Positions 35,361 to 44,612 of a DNA stretch of 64,000 nt are shown piece by piece. A program made the translations under genes and the position numbers. How positions within the stretch are numbered: the first letter of the stretch is position 1; each line of letters starts with the position of its first letter. Origin of the DNA: Anaerolineae bacterium (GTDB lineage: Bacteria > Chloroflexota > Anaerolineae > Aggregatilineales > Phototrophicaceae); assembly GCA_022824465.1 (NCBI GenBank), contig JAJDZV010000007.1, positions 1-64,000 of the forward strand. Reading direction: 5' to 3'. The notes under the pieces were generated by a model, which worked only from the letters and a program-made list of their open reading frames with translations, was not told the DNA's origin and made no database searches.

Positions 35361-36734
35361 ATGTACAGGCGACAAACGCACCTGAGAACCGCCGCAATCC
35401 TCTGCGGCTATATGCTGCTTCTGCTCGCCTGCAACCTGGGGATGAGCGACACAACGCCGCCGACCCTGGCGCCGCTGCCGACATTCACGCCGCGCGCCAC
35501 CCTCGGCTATGCCGCCGCTCGCCCGGTCGTCATCGCCGAAATCGATGTCACCGCCGTGCCGCCAAGCGAGAACATCGTGCCGACCCTGCTGGAACGAATC
35601 GAGACTGACCGGCTGGTGTCCCATATCCGCAGCCTGCAGAACTTCCGCACGCGGCACATTGGCTCGTCGGTGGTTTCGCCCTTGGAAGGCATCGGCGCGG
35701 CGCGCAAGTACATCAAAGACCAACTGGAAATCTATAGCGCGGCGTCCGGCGGCAACCTTTATACTTTCGAGCAGAGCTTTGAAGCCTTTGTCACCGCCGA
35801 AGACAAGTCGATGCAATACAATATCGTCGGCGCGATCGGCGGCGCCGAAGTCAACGCCGGCACGCTCATTATCGGCGCGCATTACGACAGCGTCGGCATT
35901 CCGCTGATCGATGGCGAGGCTTTTGCGCCCGGCGCCAACGACAACGGCTCGGGCGTCGCCGCCCTGCTCGAGCTGGCGCGCATCATGAGCGCCGAGCAAT
36001 ACCGGGCGACCATCATGTTCGTCTTCTTCTCCGCCGAAGAATTCAACCGTCAAGGCAGCATACACTTTGCCGCCTGGGCGCAAGACAAAAACATTGATGT
36101 GCTCGGCATGATCAATGTCGATACCATCGGCAACGTGCATGACAGCCGCGGCAATCGCAACGATCGCCAACTGCGCGTTTTCTCCGCCGGTCCCAACGAC
36201 ACCTCCGTTTCCCGCAAGCTGGCGCGCGAAGCCAACTTCCTCGGTTACAACTACAACCTGGATCTGGACCTCCTCGTACAAGACGAGATCGACCGCGAGA
36301 ACCGCTACGGCGATCACTTCTCCTTCAGCGAAATCGGCTATCCGGCGATCCGCCTCATCAACGCCTACGAAGAAAAACGCAACGCCGACCCCACCGACAC
36401 CATTCAATACATCGAGCCGGATTACCTTCGCCGCGCTTCGCAGGCGATTCTGGCGCTAGTCAAGTCTCTTGCCGATGGTCCCCGCCCACCCGCCAACATC
36501 GTTCTGCGCAACCGCGACGACGGCAAACGGGAGCTGGTCTGGGAGCCGGTCGCCGATGCCGCCAGCTATATCGTCGCGCTGCGTCCGCGCGATTCGCTGA
36601 TCTATCAACAGTTCTCCTTTGAAGGGACCAAGCTGGCATGGGACGGATTCACCGATTACGCCGGCATCGCCATCGCGGCCAAAGACGAACGCGGCGTCAT
36701 TGGTCCTCTTTCCCGCGAGATCATTCCACGCTAG
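35361..36734 (+). CDS. Lipoprotein M28-family zinc aminopeptidase
   Basis: The 457-residue protein has a basic N-terminus, a hydrophobic segment and a lipobox LLLAC (Cys near 24), then a Pro/Thr-rich linker. The M28 catalytic domain has zinc ligands in IIGAHYDSVG, GANDNGSGVAALLE, FFSAEEFNRQGS, MINVDTIGN and GDHFSF. The C-terminal ~90 residues form a beta-domain resembling fibronectin type III (ELVWEPVADAASY). It is probably an outside-facing lipid-anchored enzyme. A TAAAAT 8 bp before the ATG suggests a nearly leaderless message. Confidence 0.9.
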   Translation: MYRRQTHLRTAAILCGYMLLLLACNLGMSDTTPPTLAPLPTFTPRATLGYAAARPVVIAEIDVTAVPPSENIVPTLLERIETDRLVSHIRSLQNFRTRHIGSSVVSPLEGIGAARKYIKDQLEIYSAASGGNLYTFEQSFEAFVTAEDKSMQYNIVGAIGGAEVNAGTLIIGAHYDSVGIPLIDGEAFAPGANDNGSGVAALLELARIMSAEQYRATIMFVFFSAEEFNRQGSIHFAAWAQDKNIDVLGMINVDTIGNVHDSRGNRNDRQLRVFSAGPNDTSVSRKLAREANFLGYNYNLDLDLLVQDEIDRENRYGDHFSFSEIGYPAIRLINAYEEKRNADPTDTIQYIEPDYLRRASQAILALVKSLADGPRPPANIVLRNRDDGKRELVWEPVADAASYIVALRPRDSLIYQQFSFEGTKLAWDGFTDYAGIAIAAKDERGVIGPLSREIIPR

Positions 36735-36762
36735 GCATGCAGCCGAATTGAGGCGCTTACCC

Positions 36763-37911
36763 GTGACCCAGCCCGACCCGGGGCAACTGCGAGCCGCCCA
36801 TATCATCAAAGCCACCCGCATCAGCGGCGCTGAAAGCCATCTATTGGTCCTCCTGGCTGGCTTGCGCCAACGCGGGGTCGACGCGCGCCTGATCCTCCTG
36901 GTCGAGCCGGATATGCCCATGGACGACATGCTCGCCGAAGCTTCCGACCGCTGCATTCCCGCGTCACGGCTCATCATCCGCCGCGATTACGATCTGCCGT
37001 TGCTTCTCCGGCTCCGCGGCGCCCTGCGGGAGATGCAGCCGGACATCGCGCATACGCACCTCGTTCACGCCGACGTCTACGGCTATTTCGCGGCGGCGGC
37101 CGCTCGCGTCAAGCATGTCGTCAGCAGCCGGCACAATGACGATCAGTTTCGCCATTCGCCGCGCTGGCGACGGATCAACCGCTGGCTCTGGCGCCGACTT
37201 GACGCCGGGATCGCCATCTCTCACGCCATCAAGCATTTCGCCATCGAGGTCGAAGGCGCGCCCGCCGACAAAGTACGCGTCGTTCATTACGGCATGGAAT
37301 ACGACTGGCTGAGCGACAGCGACATCGACCGTTCCCGCATGCGCCTGCGGAGCGAACTCAAGCTGGCTGACGATGCGCTGCTTCTCGGCATCGTCGGCCG
37401 TCTGGTGCGGCAAAAAGGCATTCCCTATGCCCTGGAAGCGCTGCGCCGCATCCGAGCCGACTTCCCCGAGGCTCATCTTGTTATCGCCGGCGATGGCGAC
37501 CAGGCGGCCGAGCTCAGGCGACTGGCATCGGCTTTGGGCATCGCCGATCGCGCGCATTGGCTGGGCTGGCGCGCCGACGCCGCCGATCTAATGGCCGCCT
37601 TTGATGTGCTGCTGGTCCCGAGCCTGTGGGAAGGCTTTGGGCTGGTCCTGCTGGAAGCCATGTCCCGGCGCGTTCCAGTGGTCGGCAGCCGCGTCAGCGC
37701 CATTCCCGAAGTCGTGCAAGACGGCGAAACCGGCATCCTCTTTGAGCCGCGCAATGTCGACGCCCTGGCTGCGGCAATCACGCGTCTGCTGCGGGACCGC
37801 GCGCTGCGCAAGTATATGGGGCTGCTGGGCGCCGCCCGCCTCGAGGAACGCTTCAGCGCCCGCCGCATGGTCGAAGGCACAATCGCGCTATACGAAGAGA
37901 TCCTGCGCTGA
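36763..37911 (+). CDS. Glycosyltransferase family 4 (GT-B) protein
   Basis: The protein from the GTG at 36763 is 382 residues. It has AAHIIKATRISGAESHLLVLL, SSRHNDDQF, GIVGRLVRQKGIPYALEAL, VIAGDGDQAAEL and the EX7E region LWEGFGLVLLEAMSRRVPVV. The family transfers sugars onto lipid or polysaccharide acceptors; neither is identifiable here. GAGG lies about 9 bp upstream of the GTG, and the ORF-track start is 48 codons earlier, inside the M28 gene. The TIR-FHA gene starts 13 bp after its stop. Confidence 0.88.
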   Translation: MTQPDPGQLRAAHIIKATRISGAESHLLVLLAGLRQRGVDARLILLVEPDMPMDDMLAEASDRCIPASRLIIRRDYDLPLLLRLRGALREMQPDIAHTHLVHADVYGYFAAAAARVKHVVSSRHNDDQFRHSPRWRRINRWLWRRLDAGIAISHAIKHFAIEVEGAPADKVRVVHYGMEYDWLSDSDIDRSRMRLRSELKLADDALLLGIVGRLVRQKGIPYALEALRRIRADFPEAHLVIAGDGDQAAELRRLASALGIADRAHWLGWRADAADLMAAFDVLLVPSLWEGFGLVLLEAMSRRVPVVGSRVSAIPEVVQDGETGILFEPRNVDALAAAITRLLRDRALRKYMGLLGAARLEERFSARRMVEGTIALYEEILR

Positions 37912-37924
37912 GGCGAGCCCGACA

Positions 37925-38692
37925 ATGATGAACATCTACCTCGCCTATGCCCCGCAAGACGACGCGCGCGCCGAAGAAGTACGGCGAATCTTGCTGGCGC
38001 AGGGGTATCGTCCCTGGCGCGACCCGCAGCCGGCCGGCGAAAGCGAATGGCACGCCGGCATGGAAGCGGCGATACAAGCCGCGCGGGCTCTCGTCGTGTT
38101 AGTGTCTCCAGCTTCGGCAACATCAATATACGTAACCTACGCCTGGTCATTTGCCGTGGGCGCCGGTCTTCCGGTCTTCGCGCTCATCCTCGAACCGGCG
38201 CCAGAACATCCGCGCTTGCAGTTCACGCATCGCTATGATCCCGGCGACTTCAGCGATGAGAACCGCTTCTGGGATCATTTTGTTGAAGACTTCAAGCGCC
38301 AGACGGAAGCTCATGCAGTCAAGCGCAAGCCCCTCGCGCGCCCGCCCGACGACGCCCCAATCGACAAGAGCGTGATGCCGACAGAAGCCGGCTATTGGCT
38401 GGTCATGCGGCGCGGTCCCTTGGTCAATCAATTGTTTCACCTGGAGCGCGAGGTCGTCAACCTGGGGCGCGACCTGGCGAACGACATCGTTATCCGCGAC
38501 TCGCAGGTGAGCCGCTTTCACTTGCGGCTGACGCTGCGCGGCGATGATTACCGCCTCGAAGACCTGGGCAGCAGCAACGGCACACGCGTCAACGGCGCGC
38601 CGACAAGCGGGCAAATCGGCTTGAATGACGGCGATGCCATCGCCATAGGCGAGACCGTGCTGTTGACCTACGATCTGGTTTATCAAGACTAG
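37925..38692 (+). CDS. TIR-FHA domain protein
   Basis: The 255-residue protein has an N-terminal TIR-like domain (residues 1-105: IYLAYAPQDDARAEEVRRIL, ARALVVLVSPASATSIYV). A phosphothreonine-binding FHA domain follows (~160-245: NLGRDLANDIVIRDSQVSRFH, LEDLGSSNGTRVNG). TIR enzymes that cleave NAD normally have a Glu in the pattern YVxxE; the same place here is YVTYAW, so catalysis is unlikely. The FHA phosphopeptide site (GRD, SRFH, SSNG) is intact. The start is ATG 37925, with ATG at 37928 also possible. It shares a CTAG stop overlap with the next, convergent gene. Confidence 0.85.
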   Translation: MMNIYLAYAPQDDARAEEVRRILLAQGYRPWRDPQPAGESEWHAGMEAAIQAARALVVLVSPASATSIYVTYAWSFAVGAGLPVFALILEPAPEHPRLQFTHRYDPGDFSDENRFWDHFVEDFKRQTEAHAVKRKPLARPPDDAPIDKSVMPTEAGYWLVMRRGPLVNQLFHLEREVVNLGRDLANDIVIRDSQVSRFHLRLTLRGDDYRLEDLGSSNGTRVNGAPTSGQIGLNDGDAIAIGETVLLTYDLVYQD

Positions 38693-39375
38693 CCGCCTAG
38701 ATCGCCGATGACGCGCGCGGGATTGCCCGCCACGATCAAGCTCGGCGGCACATCGCGCGTGACCACGCTGCCCGCGCCGACCACCGCCCCCGCTCCAATC
38801 GTCACGCCCTTGAGCACCAGCGCGTTCATGCCGATGAAGACATCATCCCCGATGCTGACTGGCGCGGTATCCGCGGCGAGCGGGCTCTCATGGCGGCGCT
38901 GCGGCTTCAAGGGATGGAAGTCTGTATCGGTGATGACGCTGTTGGCGCCGACCCAGACGCGATCGCCAATCGCGATGCGCGCATCACAGACCAGCGAGCC
39001 GCCGGTCATGCCGAAGTCAGCGCCGATGGTGAGCGCGGCGCCGGGCCGGCGCGTGCTGATGATGACCGGATGGTTGGGTCCCAGCGGGTTGCTGCGCGCG
39101 GTCGAGCGCAGGCTCATGCGCGCGCCAATGCGGATGCGGCTGTCGCGGTGACGCTGGATAATTGGGACGCCATAGCAACGCCAGCCGGCGCCCACCTCAA
39201 GACCGCGCAGCGTCCAGGCGGCCAGCGGCAGAATCAGCAGACGGCGCAACTCGTTGCCCGCCTTCCAAGGCATCGCCCGCGCCTGCCGCAGCGACGCCTG
39301 CGAGAGCAGCGCGTCCGGGATATCAACCGCTTGCGAACTAGTCTTTGTCATTCGAGCGTCGTCCTCGTTCATCAT
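38689..39375 (-). CDS. Hexapeptide-repeat acyltransferase (WbbJ/maltose acetyltransferase-like)
   Basis: The protein has a left-handed beta-helix with repeats such as IGDRVWVGANSVI, ISIGDDVFIGMNALVL and VTIGAGAVVGAGSVV, ending PPSLIVAGNPARVIG. The internal ITDTDFHPL is found in sugar O-acetyltransferases of the WbbJ/NodL type. It probably acetylates a glycan or glycolipid, with acetyl-CoA as donor. The start is uncertain: ATG 39375 is used, while 39372 and 39351 are also possible; no strong Shine-Dalgarno sequence is evident. Confidence 0.82.
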   Translation of the reverse strand: MMNEDDARMTKTSSQAVDIPDALLSQASLRQARAMPWKAGNELRRLLILPLAAWTLRGLEVGAGWRCYGVPIIQRHRDSRIRIGARMSLRSTARSNPLGPNHPVIISTRRPGAALTIGADFGMTGGSLVCDARIAIGDRVWVGANSVITDTDFHPLKPQRRHESPLAADTAPVSIGDDVFIGMNALVLKGVTIGAGAVVGAGSVVTRDVPPSLIVAGNPARVIGDLGG

Positions 39376-40129
39376 TGCATTGTACACACGGAGCGCGCCG
39401 GGCGACACACGGGCGGCGGAAAGCGACGGCAAGCGACGGGAGGCCGGCGGAAATCATTAAAGTAAAGGACGGACGGAGTAGGGAGAATGGACAAAAAAGT
39501 ATGGAGCGAGTACGGAGAAAGACCATAACTAGACGGGCGCAGGGCAGTGTTGTCAGGCGACTCTATCGATACCGTATCGATACAGCCGTCGATTTTGGGC
39601 GGAAAGTCGCATTTCGCGCGCTGAAAGTTTGAGTCTGGATTGTGGAACGGTTGCTTTAGGTACATGGCTGTATATGGTGATAGTCCGCGCATAGAGTAAA
39701 GTCTAGCAGGAAACCGGCGGGCAAAGGCGACTATATGGTCGCGTATGAGACTTTTCGTTCGGCGAGGCGCCGGCGACTTGATACGTCGCCATACAAGGTT
39801 TGATCGTTGTTGCAGTTATCATATCGAGATCTTACCCCACCCCCCGGCCCCCTCCCCGACGAGTCAGGGAGGGGGAGCTGCTCGACGCACTGGTTTTGGC
39901 GGATTATCGCCTACGCTGAATATGACAGACAGCAACAATCGAGCTCGCAGTACTCGCTTAACTGCCAACGCCAATCAAGCCTTACCAAGCGTGTGGGTCA
40001 GAAAAGAACCTGCGGTTGATTCTGGACCATTTTCCAGCGGGCGACTTAAGAGGTCGCGCAGGTCGCTTAGAAACTGACCGCCGGCACTGATCTTACTCGC
40101 GCCTCGACGCGACCTTAGGAGCGCAAGCG
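39376..40129. other. Intergenic region with repeats and a possible operator
   Basis: No ORF here looks like protein. From 39460 to 39530 the top strand is purine-rich (GGACGGACGGAGTAGGGAG). A double palindrome TATCGATA-CCG-TATCGATA lies at 39564-39582. A GC hairpin repeat lies at 39848-39875. The right part is weakly structured GC-rich sequence. The region separates an acyltransferase from the 3' end of a PBP gene. Confidence 0.6.
39848..39875. repeat. GC-rich hairpin repeat (copy 1)
   Basis: CCCCCTCCC-N10-GGGAGGGGG forms a 9-bp perfect stem inside a longer C-rich unit ending GAGTCAGGGAGGGGGAGC. A weaker copy of the same unit occurs near 59530-59557. It may be a family of interspersed repeats rather than a terminator, because no T-tract follows. 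Confidence 0.6.
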
Positions 40130-43100
40130 TCATGACGGCACGTTGAAGACGACATCGTCGGCTTGCACGATATTGCCGCTGTGGATGAGCGCAAGGCGCA
40201 GCACATAATTGCCCGGGCGAAGCGCGTTGGCGTGCAAGATCTCAAGCTGGCTGTTGATGACCGGGCTGTGATGCGGATTGCCCAGCGGCGTCCAATCGGC
40301 GAATTGTCCGCCGCGAATGTAGAAGTGATAGTTCTGGCCTTGGCTGCCGTTGAAGTGGGCGGTGCCCATGATGGGTATCGGACCGCGGATGGACTGGCCT
40401 GTGACCGGCTGCTGAATTTGCAGCACGGCGCCGACATTGCCGATGGTCGCCTGGCTGTAGACGCCGTGCCAACAATCCACCGTCGGCAGGAATGCCAGGG
40501 CGTTTTCGCGGGCGTAGCGCTCGGCTTCGATAGCGTCGCTTTGCGAGGTGGCGGGACCGGCGATGAAGACGAGATTTTGCGCGCCGGCGGCGAGCGCTTC
40601 CTGGGCGTGTTCGACGGGCACGCGGCAATAATTCGGCGGGATAGGTTGCTGCGCGCCCGGCGCGACGCGAAACTGAACCGCAGCCGCCACCTCGGGCGCC
40701 AGCGGATACGCCAGGGTTTGGAAGACGCCCGGCGATACTTCCTGCGAGACCGACCCTTGGACCGGCACCGGCGTCGGATAGCGCTGCGCCGGCTGCGGAT
40801 AAATCAAGACGCCATTTTCGTCGGGAACGCCGGCTGGTCTGTCCAGCGTCCACTCGCTGATGGTCGCCGGGCAGCGCGCGGAAAGCTCTGTCAGGCGGCG
40901 CACATCGCAGACCTGGCGCCGGGTCAAGCCCGACGGCGGGATCGGCTTGTCGTTCAGCAATTGCCCATTGCTGGCGAAAGCGCCCAGGAGGTCCAGGTTG
41001 CCGTAGATGGCGGTCAACACGGTATTCCAGATGGGCGCGGCGCCGGTCAAGCCAGAAGAGTCAATCATGGGATCGCCATTGTTGTTGCCCACCCAGACGC
41101 CGACAGCGACATTGCGCGTATAGCCGATGGTCCAATTGTCCTTGACATCGTCGGTGGTGCCGGTCTTGACCGCGGCGTAGATATTCTCAGTTCGCAGCGG
41201 ACTGTAGGCGCCCATCGCCTCCGAGCGAGCGCTGTTGTCAGCCAGCATATCGGTGATGATGAAGGACAGGCGCGGATCGAGAACGCGCTGCTGACGCGGC
41301 AAGTTAAGGGCTGTCCTAGCGGTTCTATTGCCGTAGGGGCAGCCATCGGCGTATTGATAGATGATTTCGTCGTCGCTGTTGATGACGCAACGAATCGAGG
41401 TGACTGGCACATAAGTCCCATGATTGGCGAAGACGGCATAGGCATTGGTCAACTCGATAAGGGAAACTTCGCCGCCGCCGAGCGTCAGGGACAAGCCATA
41501 GTTCGAGGCGTCTTCTTTCAGCGTGGTGATGCCGAAGCGCCGCAGCAGGCTCAGCAGGTAATCGACGCCGACCACCCGCAGGGTCTGCACTGCCGGGACG
41601 TTGTAGCTATTGGCCAATGCCGCGCGCATGGTCATGGGACCGTGGAACTGACTGTCAAAGTTTCGCGGGGCGTATAGGGGCAAGCCCGGCAGGTCGATCT
41701 GCGCGCGTGTGTCCCAAAGCACATCCAGGGTCGACATGCCGCGCTCCATAGCGGCTGAATAGGTGAATGGCTTCATCGTGCTGCCGGGTTGGCGGAAGGC
41801 GGTAGTGACATTGACGCTGCCGTCGATCGCCTCGTTCTCGTAGTCGATGCTGCCGACCATGGCGATGATTTCTCCGCTGGCCGGCTTGGTGACCACGACG
41901 GCCGCATTGCTGACATTCTTGGCATGCAGCTGCGCCACCTGGTTGGCGGCCGCTCGCTGCGCCAGGCGATTGACATTTTGGTCGAGCGTGGTGTAGACGC
42001 GCAGTCCGCCGCCGCTGATCGCTTCCGGACCGTAACCGAGACCGCGCAGCAGGCGCTCGAGTTCGCCTTGCGCGTAGACGGTGAAATGGGGCGCGGTCAA
42101 CGAGACCTTGGGCGGCACAAAAGTCAAACCCTCCTGCAAAGCAGCGCGCGCCTGATCCTGAGAGATGAACCCCTCTTCCACCATCTCGCCCAGGACTTGA
42201 CGCCAGCGTCCATCAACAGCGGCTTGCACGGCCGGGTCGGGATTCAGCGGGTCGAGGCTGGCCGGCGCTTGGGGCAAGCCAGCCAGCATCGCCGCCTCGC
42301 CCAGGCTGAGTTGATCGACGTCTTTGCCGAAGAAGGTCTGCGAGGCGGTCTGCACGCCATAAGCCAGGTTGCCGTAGTAGATCTCGTTGAAATACATCTC
42401 GAGAATTTCTTCCTTGCTCTTCGATTGCGTGAGCACAATCGCCAGCAAGATTTCCTCAGCTTTGCGGGCGATGCTCCGTTGAGCGCGCTTCTCGAAATCG
42501 AAGAAGACGTTGCGAACCAGTTGCTGTGTGATGGTGCTGCCGCCGGGAGTGTTTTCACCGGCGGAGGCGCCCAGATAATTCAGCGCGGCGACAGCGGTGG
42601 CGGCGACATCAATGCCGATATTCTGCATGAAGGTGTCGTCTTCAATCGCGATCGTCGCCAGGATCAAGGACTGCGGAATGCGATCGAAGCTGACGCGCAC
42701 ACGGCGCCCCTCGCCGAAAGCTTCGTAGAGTTCGTTTCCGTAGCGGTCGTAGATGAAGGTGCTTTCAAAGCCGCGATAATTATCGACTTCAGCCACGCGC
42801 GCCGTCCATTCGGCTTCGACTTGTGGCAGGAAGATCATGGCGGCGCCGATAGACAGGAAGGTCAAGCCGCCGCAGAATGTCAGGCAGAGACCGGCGAAGA
42901 CCCATAAGCAGCCCAGAGGCAAGCCAAATGCGCGCCGCTTGCGTCGCCGGCCAGGCGTCCGCTTGAACCGCTCGGTCAGCATCCGCGGCTGTTGGGCGCC
43001 GGGCGGGGGCGGGACCGGTTCCAGCGAGTCCGGCAGCGGCGGCAGCGTCCCGTCCCCGGGCGAGCGCGCGGCTGGGATCGTCGACCGGAGATCGGTCCGC

Positions 43101-43357
43101 GATCTTTCCGGCGGCGACTCGATTTGGCTGTAAGCTGGCAGGGTGACCAGTTTGCCGGGCTGGCGGCGGGCGTCTCGAGGCGTGACTTCGTCCAATTCCG
43201 AAACATGCGGCAGCGAGAAAGGCACATTGCTCCCGGGACCGACCTGGACCATTTCGGTCGTCATGGTGTCGTCGTCAAGCGAGGGCGGTGGCTCGATCCG
43301 GTCCGTGGTCTCGAAATCATCGTTATCACGCTGGGGTGATCGCGCTTCGGGCGTCAT
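40130..43357 (-). CDS. Class A penicillin-binding protein (PBP1A type)
   Basis: This bifunctional peptidoglycan synthase (~1075 residues) has a long Pro/Ser/Arg-rich cytoplasmic tail (~160 residues) and one transmembrane helix near 175-195. The GT51 glycosyltransferase has ATIAIEDDTFMQN and GGSTITQQLVRN. The transpeptidase has SxxK in PGSTMKPFTY, SYN and KTGTTDDVKDN. The C-terminal ~250 residues are a beta-rich extension. The ATG at 43357 is preferred because AGGAG lies 5-6 bp upstream; the ORF-track start adds 99 unlikely residues. Confidence 0.94.
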   Translation of the reverse strand: MTPEARSPQRDNDDFETTDRIEPPPSLDDDTMTTEMVQVGPGSNVPFSLPHVSELDEVTPRDARRQPGKLVTLPAYSQIESPPERSRTDLRSTIPAARSPGDGTLPPLPDSLEPVPPPPGAQQPRMLTERFKRTPGRRRKRRAFGLPLGCLWVFAGLCLTFCGGLTFLSIGAAMIFLPQVEAEWTARVAEVDNYRGFESTFIYDRYGNELYEAFGEGRRVRVSFDRIPQSLILATIAIEDDTFMQNIGIDVAATAVAALNYLGASAGENTPGGSTITQQLVRNVFFDFEKRAQRSIARKAEEILLAIVLTQSKSKEEILEMYFNEIYYGNLAYGVQTASQTFFGKDVDQLSLGEAAMLAGLPQAPASLDPLNPDPAVQAAVDGRWRQVLGEMVEEGFISQDQARAALQEGLTFVPPKVSLTAPHFTVYAQGELERLLRGLGYGPEAISGGGLRVYTTLDQNVNRLAQRAAANQVAQLHAKNVSNAAVVVTKPASGEIIAMVGSIDYENEAIDGSVNVTTAFRQPGSTMKPFTYSAAMERGMSTLDVLWDTRAQIDLPGLPLYAPRNFDSQFHGPMTMRAALANSYNVPAVQTLRVVGVDYLLSLLRRFGITTLKEDASNYGLSLTLGGGEVSLIELTNAYAVFANHGTYVPVTSIRCVINSDDEIIYQYADGCPYGNRTARTALNLPRQQRVLDPRLSFIITDMLADNSARSEAMGAYSPLRTENIYAAVKTGTTDDVKDNWTIGYTRNVAVGVWVGNNNGDPMIDSSGLTGAAPIWNTVLTAIYGNLDLLGAFASNGQLLNDKPIPPSGLTRRQVCDVRRLTELSARCPATISEWTLDRPAGVPDENGVLIYPQPAQRYPTPVPVQGSVSQEVSPGVFQTLAYPLAPEVAAAVQFRVAPGAQQPIPPNYCRVPVEHAQEALAAGAQNLVFIAGPATSQSDAIEAERYARENALAFLPTVDCWHGVYSQATIGNVGAVLQIQQPVTGQSIRGPIPIMGTAHFNGSQGQNYHFYIRGGQFADWTPLGNPHHSPVINSQLEILHANALRPGNYVLRLALIHSGNIVQADDVVFNVPS

Positions 43358-43564
43358 CACCGCTCCTACTCTGCCCTGCCCTGGAGTCAATTCTATCAGC
43401 CGCCAGGCGCCAGCGACATTATTCGCTTGCGCGCTTGACGGCATCGCATTGGCGGAATTGCCGCCACTATTCCAGCATAAACGATGGGCGTCATACGCGC
43501 AGGACGGCACGCCAACGGCTGACCTACGCTGTTGCGGCAACTGGATAAGCCCGCGTTTGACTGT

Positions 43565-43570
43565 TAGAAT
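43565..43570 (+). promoter_or_regulatory. -10 box (TAGAAT) upstream of the GT2 gene
   Basis: TAGAAT ends 28 bp before the ATG at 43599. No convincing -35 is found. The intergenic region is shared with the divergent PBP1A gene. Confidence 0.35.
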
Positions 43571-43598
43571 TGGCGCGCGGAATCCGCCGAGAGGGTCT

Positions 43599-44612
43599 AT
43601 GAACCAGGGACCAACAGCGATAGACGCCCCGGAGCTTGAGCTTTCGATCGTCATCCCGGTCTACAACGAGGAAGGCAATATCGAGACGCTCCATCGCGAG
43701 TTGACCGAGGCGCTCGAAGCGATCGGGCGGGAGTACGAAGTCATCGCCATCAACGACGGCAGCCAAGACCGCAGCTACGAGCGCCTCAACGCGGTGCAGG
43801 CGGGAGATAGGCGCTGGCATATCATCCACTTCCGCCGCAACTTTGGGCAGACGGCGGCGATGGCGGCCGGCTTTGACGCGGCGCGCGGCGAAATCGTGGT
43901 CACGATGGATGCCGACTTGCAGAACGACCCGCGCGATATCCAAGGCTTGCTTGACAAGTTCGATGACGGTTACGACATCGTCAGCGGCTGGCGGCAAGAG
44001 CGCAAGGAGCCCTTTCTGCTGCGGCGCCTGCCCTCGGCGATCGCGAACAGTTTGATTTCGCGCAGCACGGGCATCAAACTGCATGATTACGGCTGCACGC
44101 TGAAGGCATATCATTTTGATGTGGCGAAGGGCGTCCAGCTTTATGGCGAGTTGCACCGCTTCATACCGGCGCTGGCGCGGCAAATGGGCGTTCGCGTGGC
44201 TGAAGCGCCGGTCAAGGATCGGGCGCGGCGCTGGGGCAGCAGCAAGTATGGCATCAGCCGCACCTTCAAGGTTGTGCTGGATTTAATCGTGGTGGTCTTC
44301 ATTCTGAGTTATTTCAATCGTCCGCTATACGTATTTGGCGCGGCGGGGTTCCTGGTTGGCGGCTTAGGCGCGCTGCTGGGCGCTTACCTGACCGTCTTCA
44401 AGCTGCTGACCGAGAACAAGATCGGCGATCGTCCGCTGCTGCAGCTGGCGGCGCTCTTGATGGTGCTTGGCGTGCAGTTTGTAAGCACCGGCATCGTCGC
44501 CGATATGATCATGCGCACCTATCATGAGTCGCAGCACAAGCCGATTTACTTCATTCGCGAGCGGCGGCGGGCGGAAAACGACAGTGAATCGGCCGAGTTG
44601 GAGGAGGCTTAA
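43599..44612 (+). CDS. Membrane glycosyltransferase family 2 (GtrB/ArnC/dolichyl-phosphate mannosyltransferase-like)
   Basis: From the ATG at 43599 the protein is 337 residues. The GT-A domain has LSIVIPVYNEEGNI, the metal-binding DADLQNDP and HRFIPALARQMG. Two C-terminal transmembrane helices follow (VVLDLIVVVFILSYF; LLMVLGVQFVSTGIV). Such proteins move a sugar from a nucleotide donor to polyprenyl phosphate for use by GT-C enzymes on the outer face. That fits the GT-C-like paralogs in this window, but is only suggestive. GAGGG lies just upstream of the ATG. Confidence 0.92.
   Translation: MNQGPTAIDAPELELSIVIPVYNEEGNIETLHRELTEALEAIGREYEVIAINDGSQDRSYERLNAVQAGDRRWHIIHFRRNFGQTAAMAAGFDAARGEIVVTMDADLQNDPRDIQGLLDKFDDGYDIVSGWRQERKEPFLLRRLPSAIANSLISRSTGIKLHDYGCTLKAYHFDVAKGVQLYGELHRFIPALARQMGVRVAEAPVKDRARRWGSSKYGISRTFKVVLDLIVVVFILSYFNRPLYVFGAAGFLVGGLGALLGAYLTVFKLLTENKIGDRPLLQLAALLMVLGVQFVSTGIVADMIMRTYHESQHKPIYFIRERRRAENDSESAELEEA

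Noticed and set aside
35310-36407. 365-residue minus-strand ORF opposite the M28 peptidase
   Set aside because: Shadow frame; the plus-strand M28 zinc motifs are clear.
40163-41677. 504-residue plus-strand ORF opposite PBP1A
   Set aside because: Shadow of a confirmed PBP gene; Asp/Ala/Val-rich with no domain.
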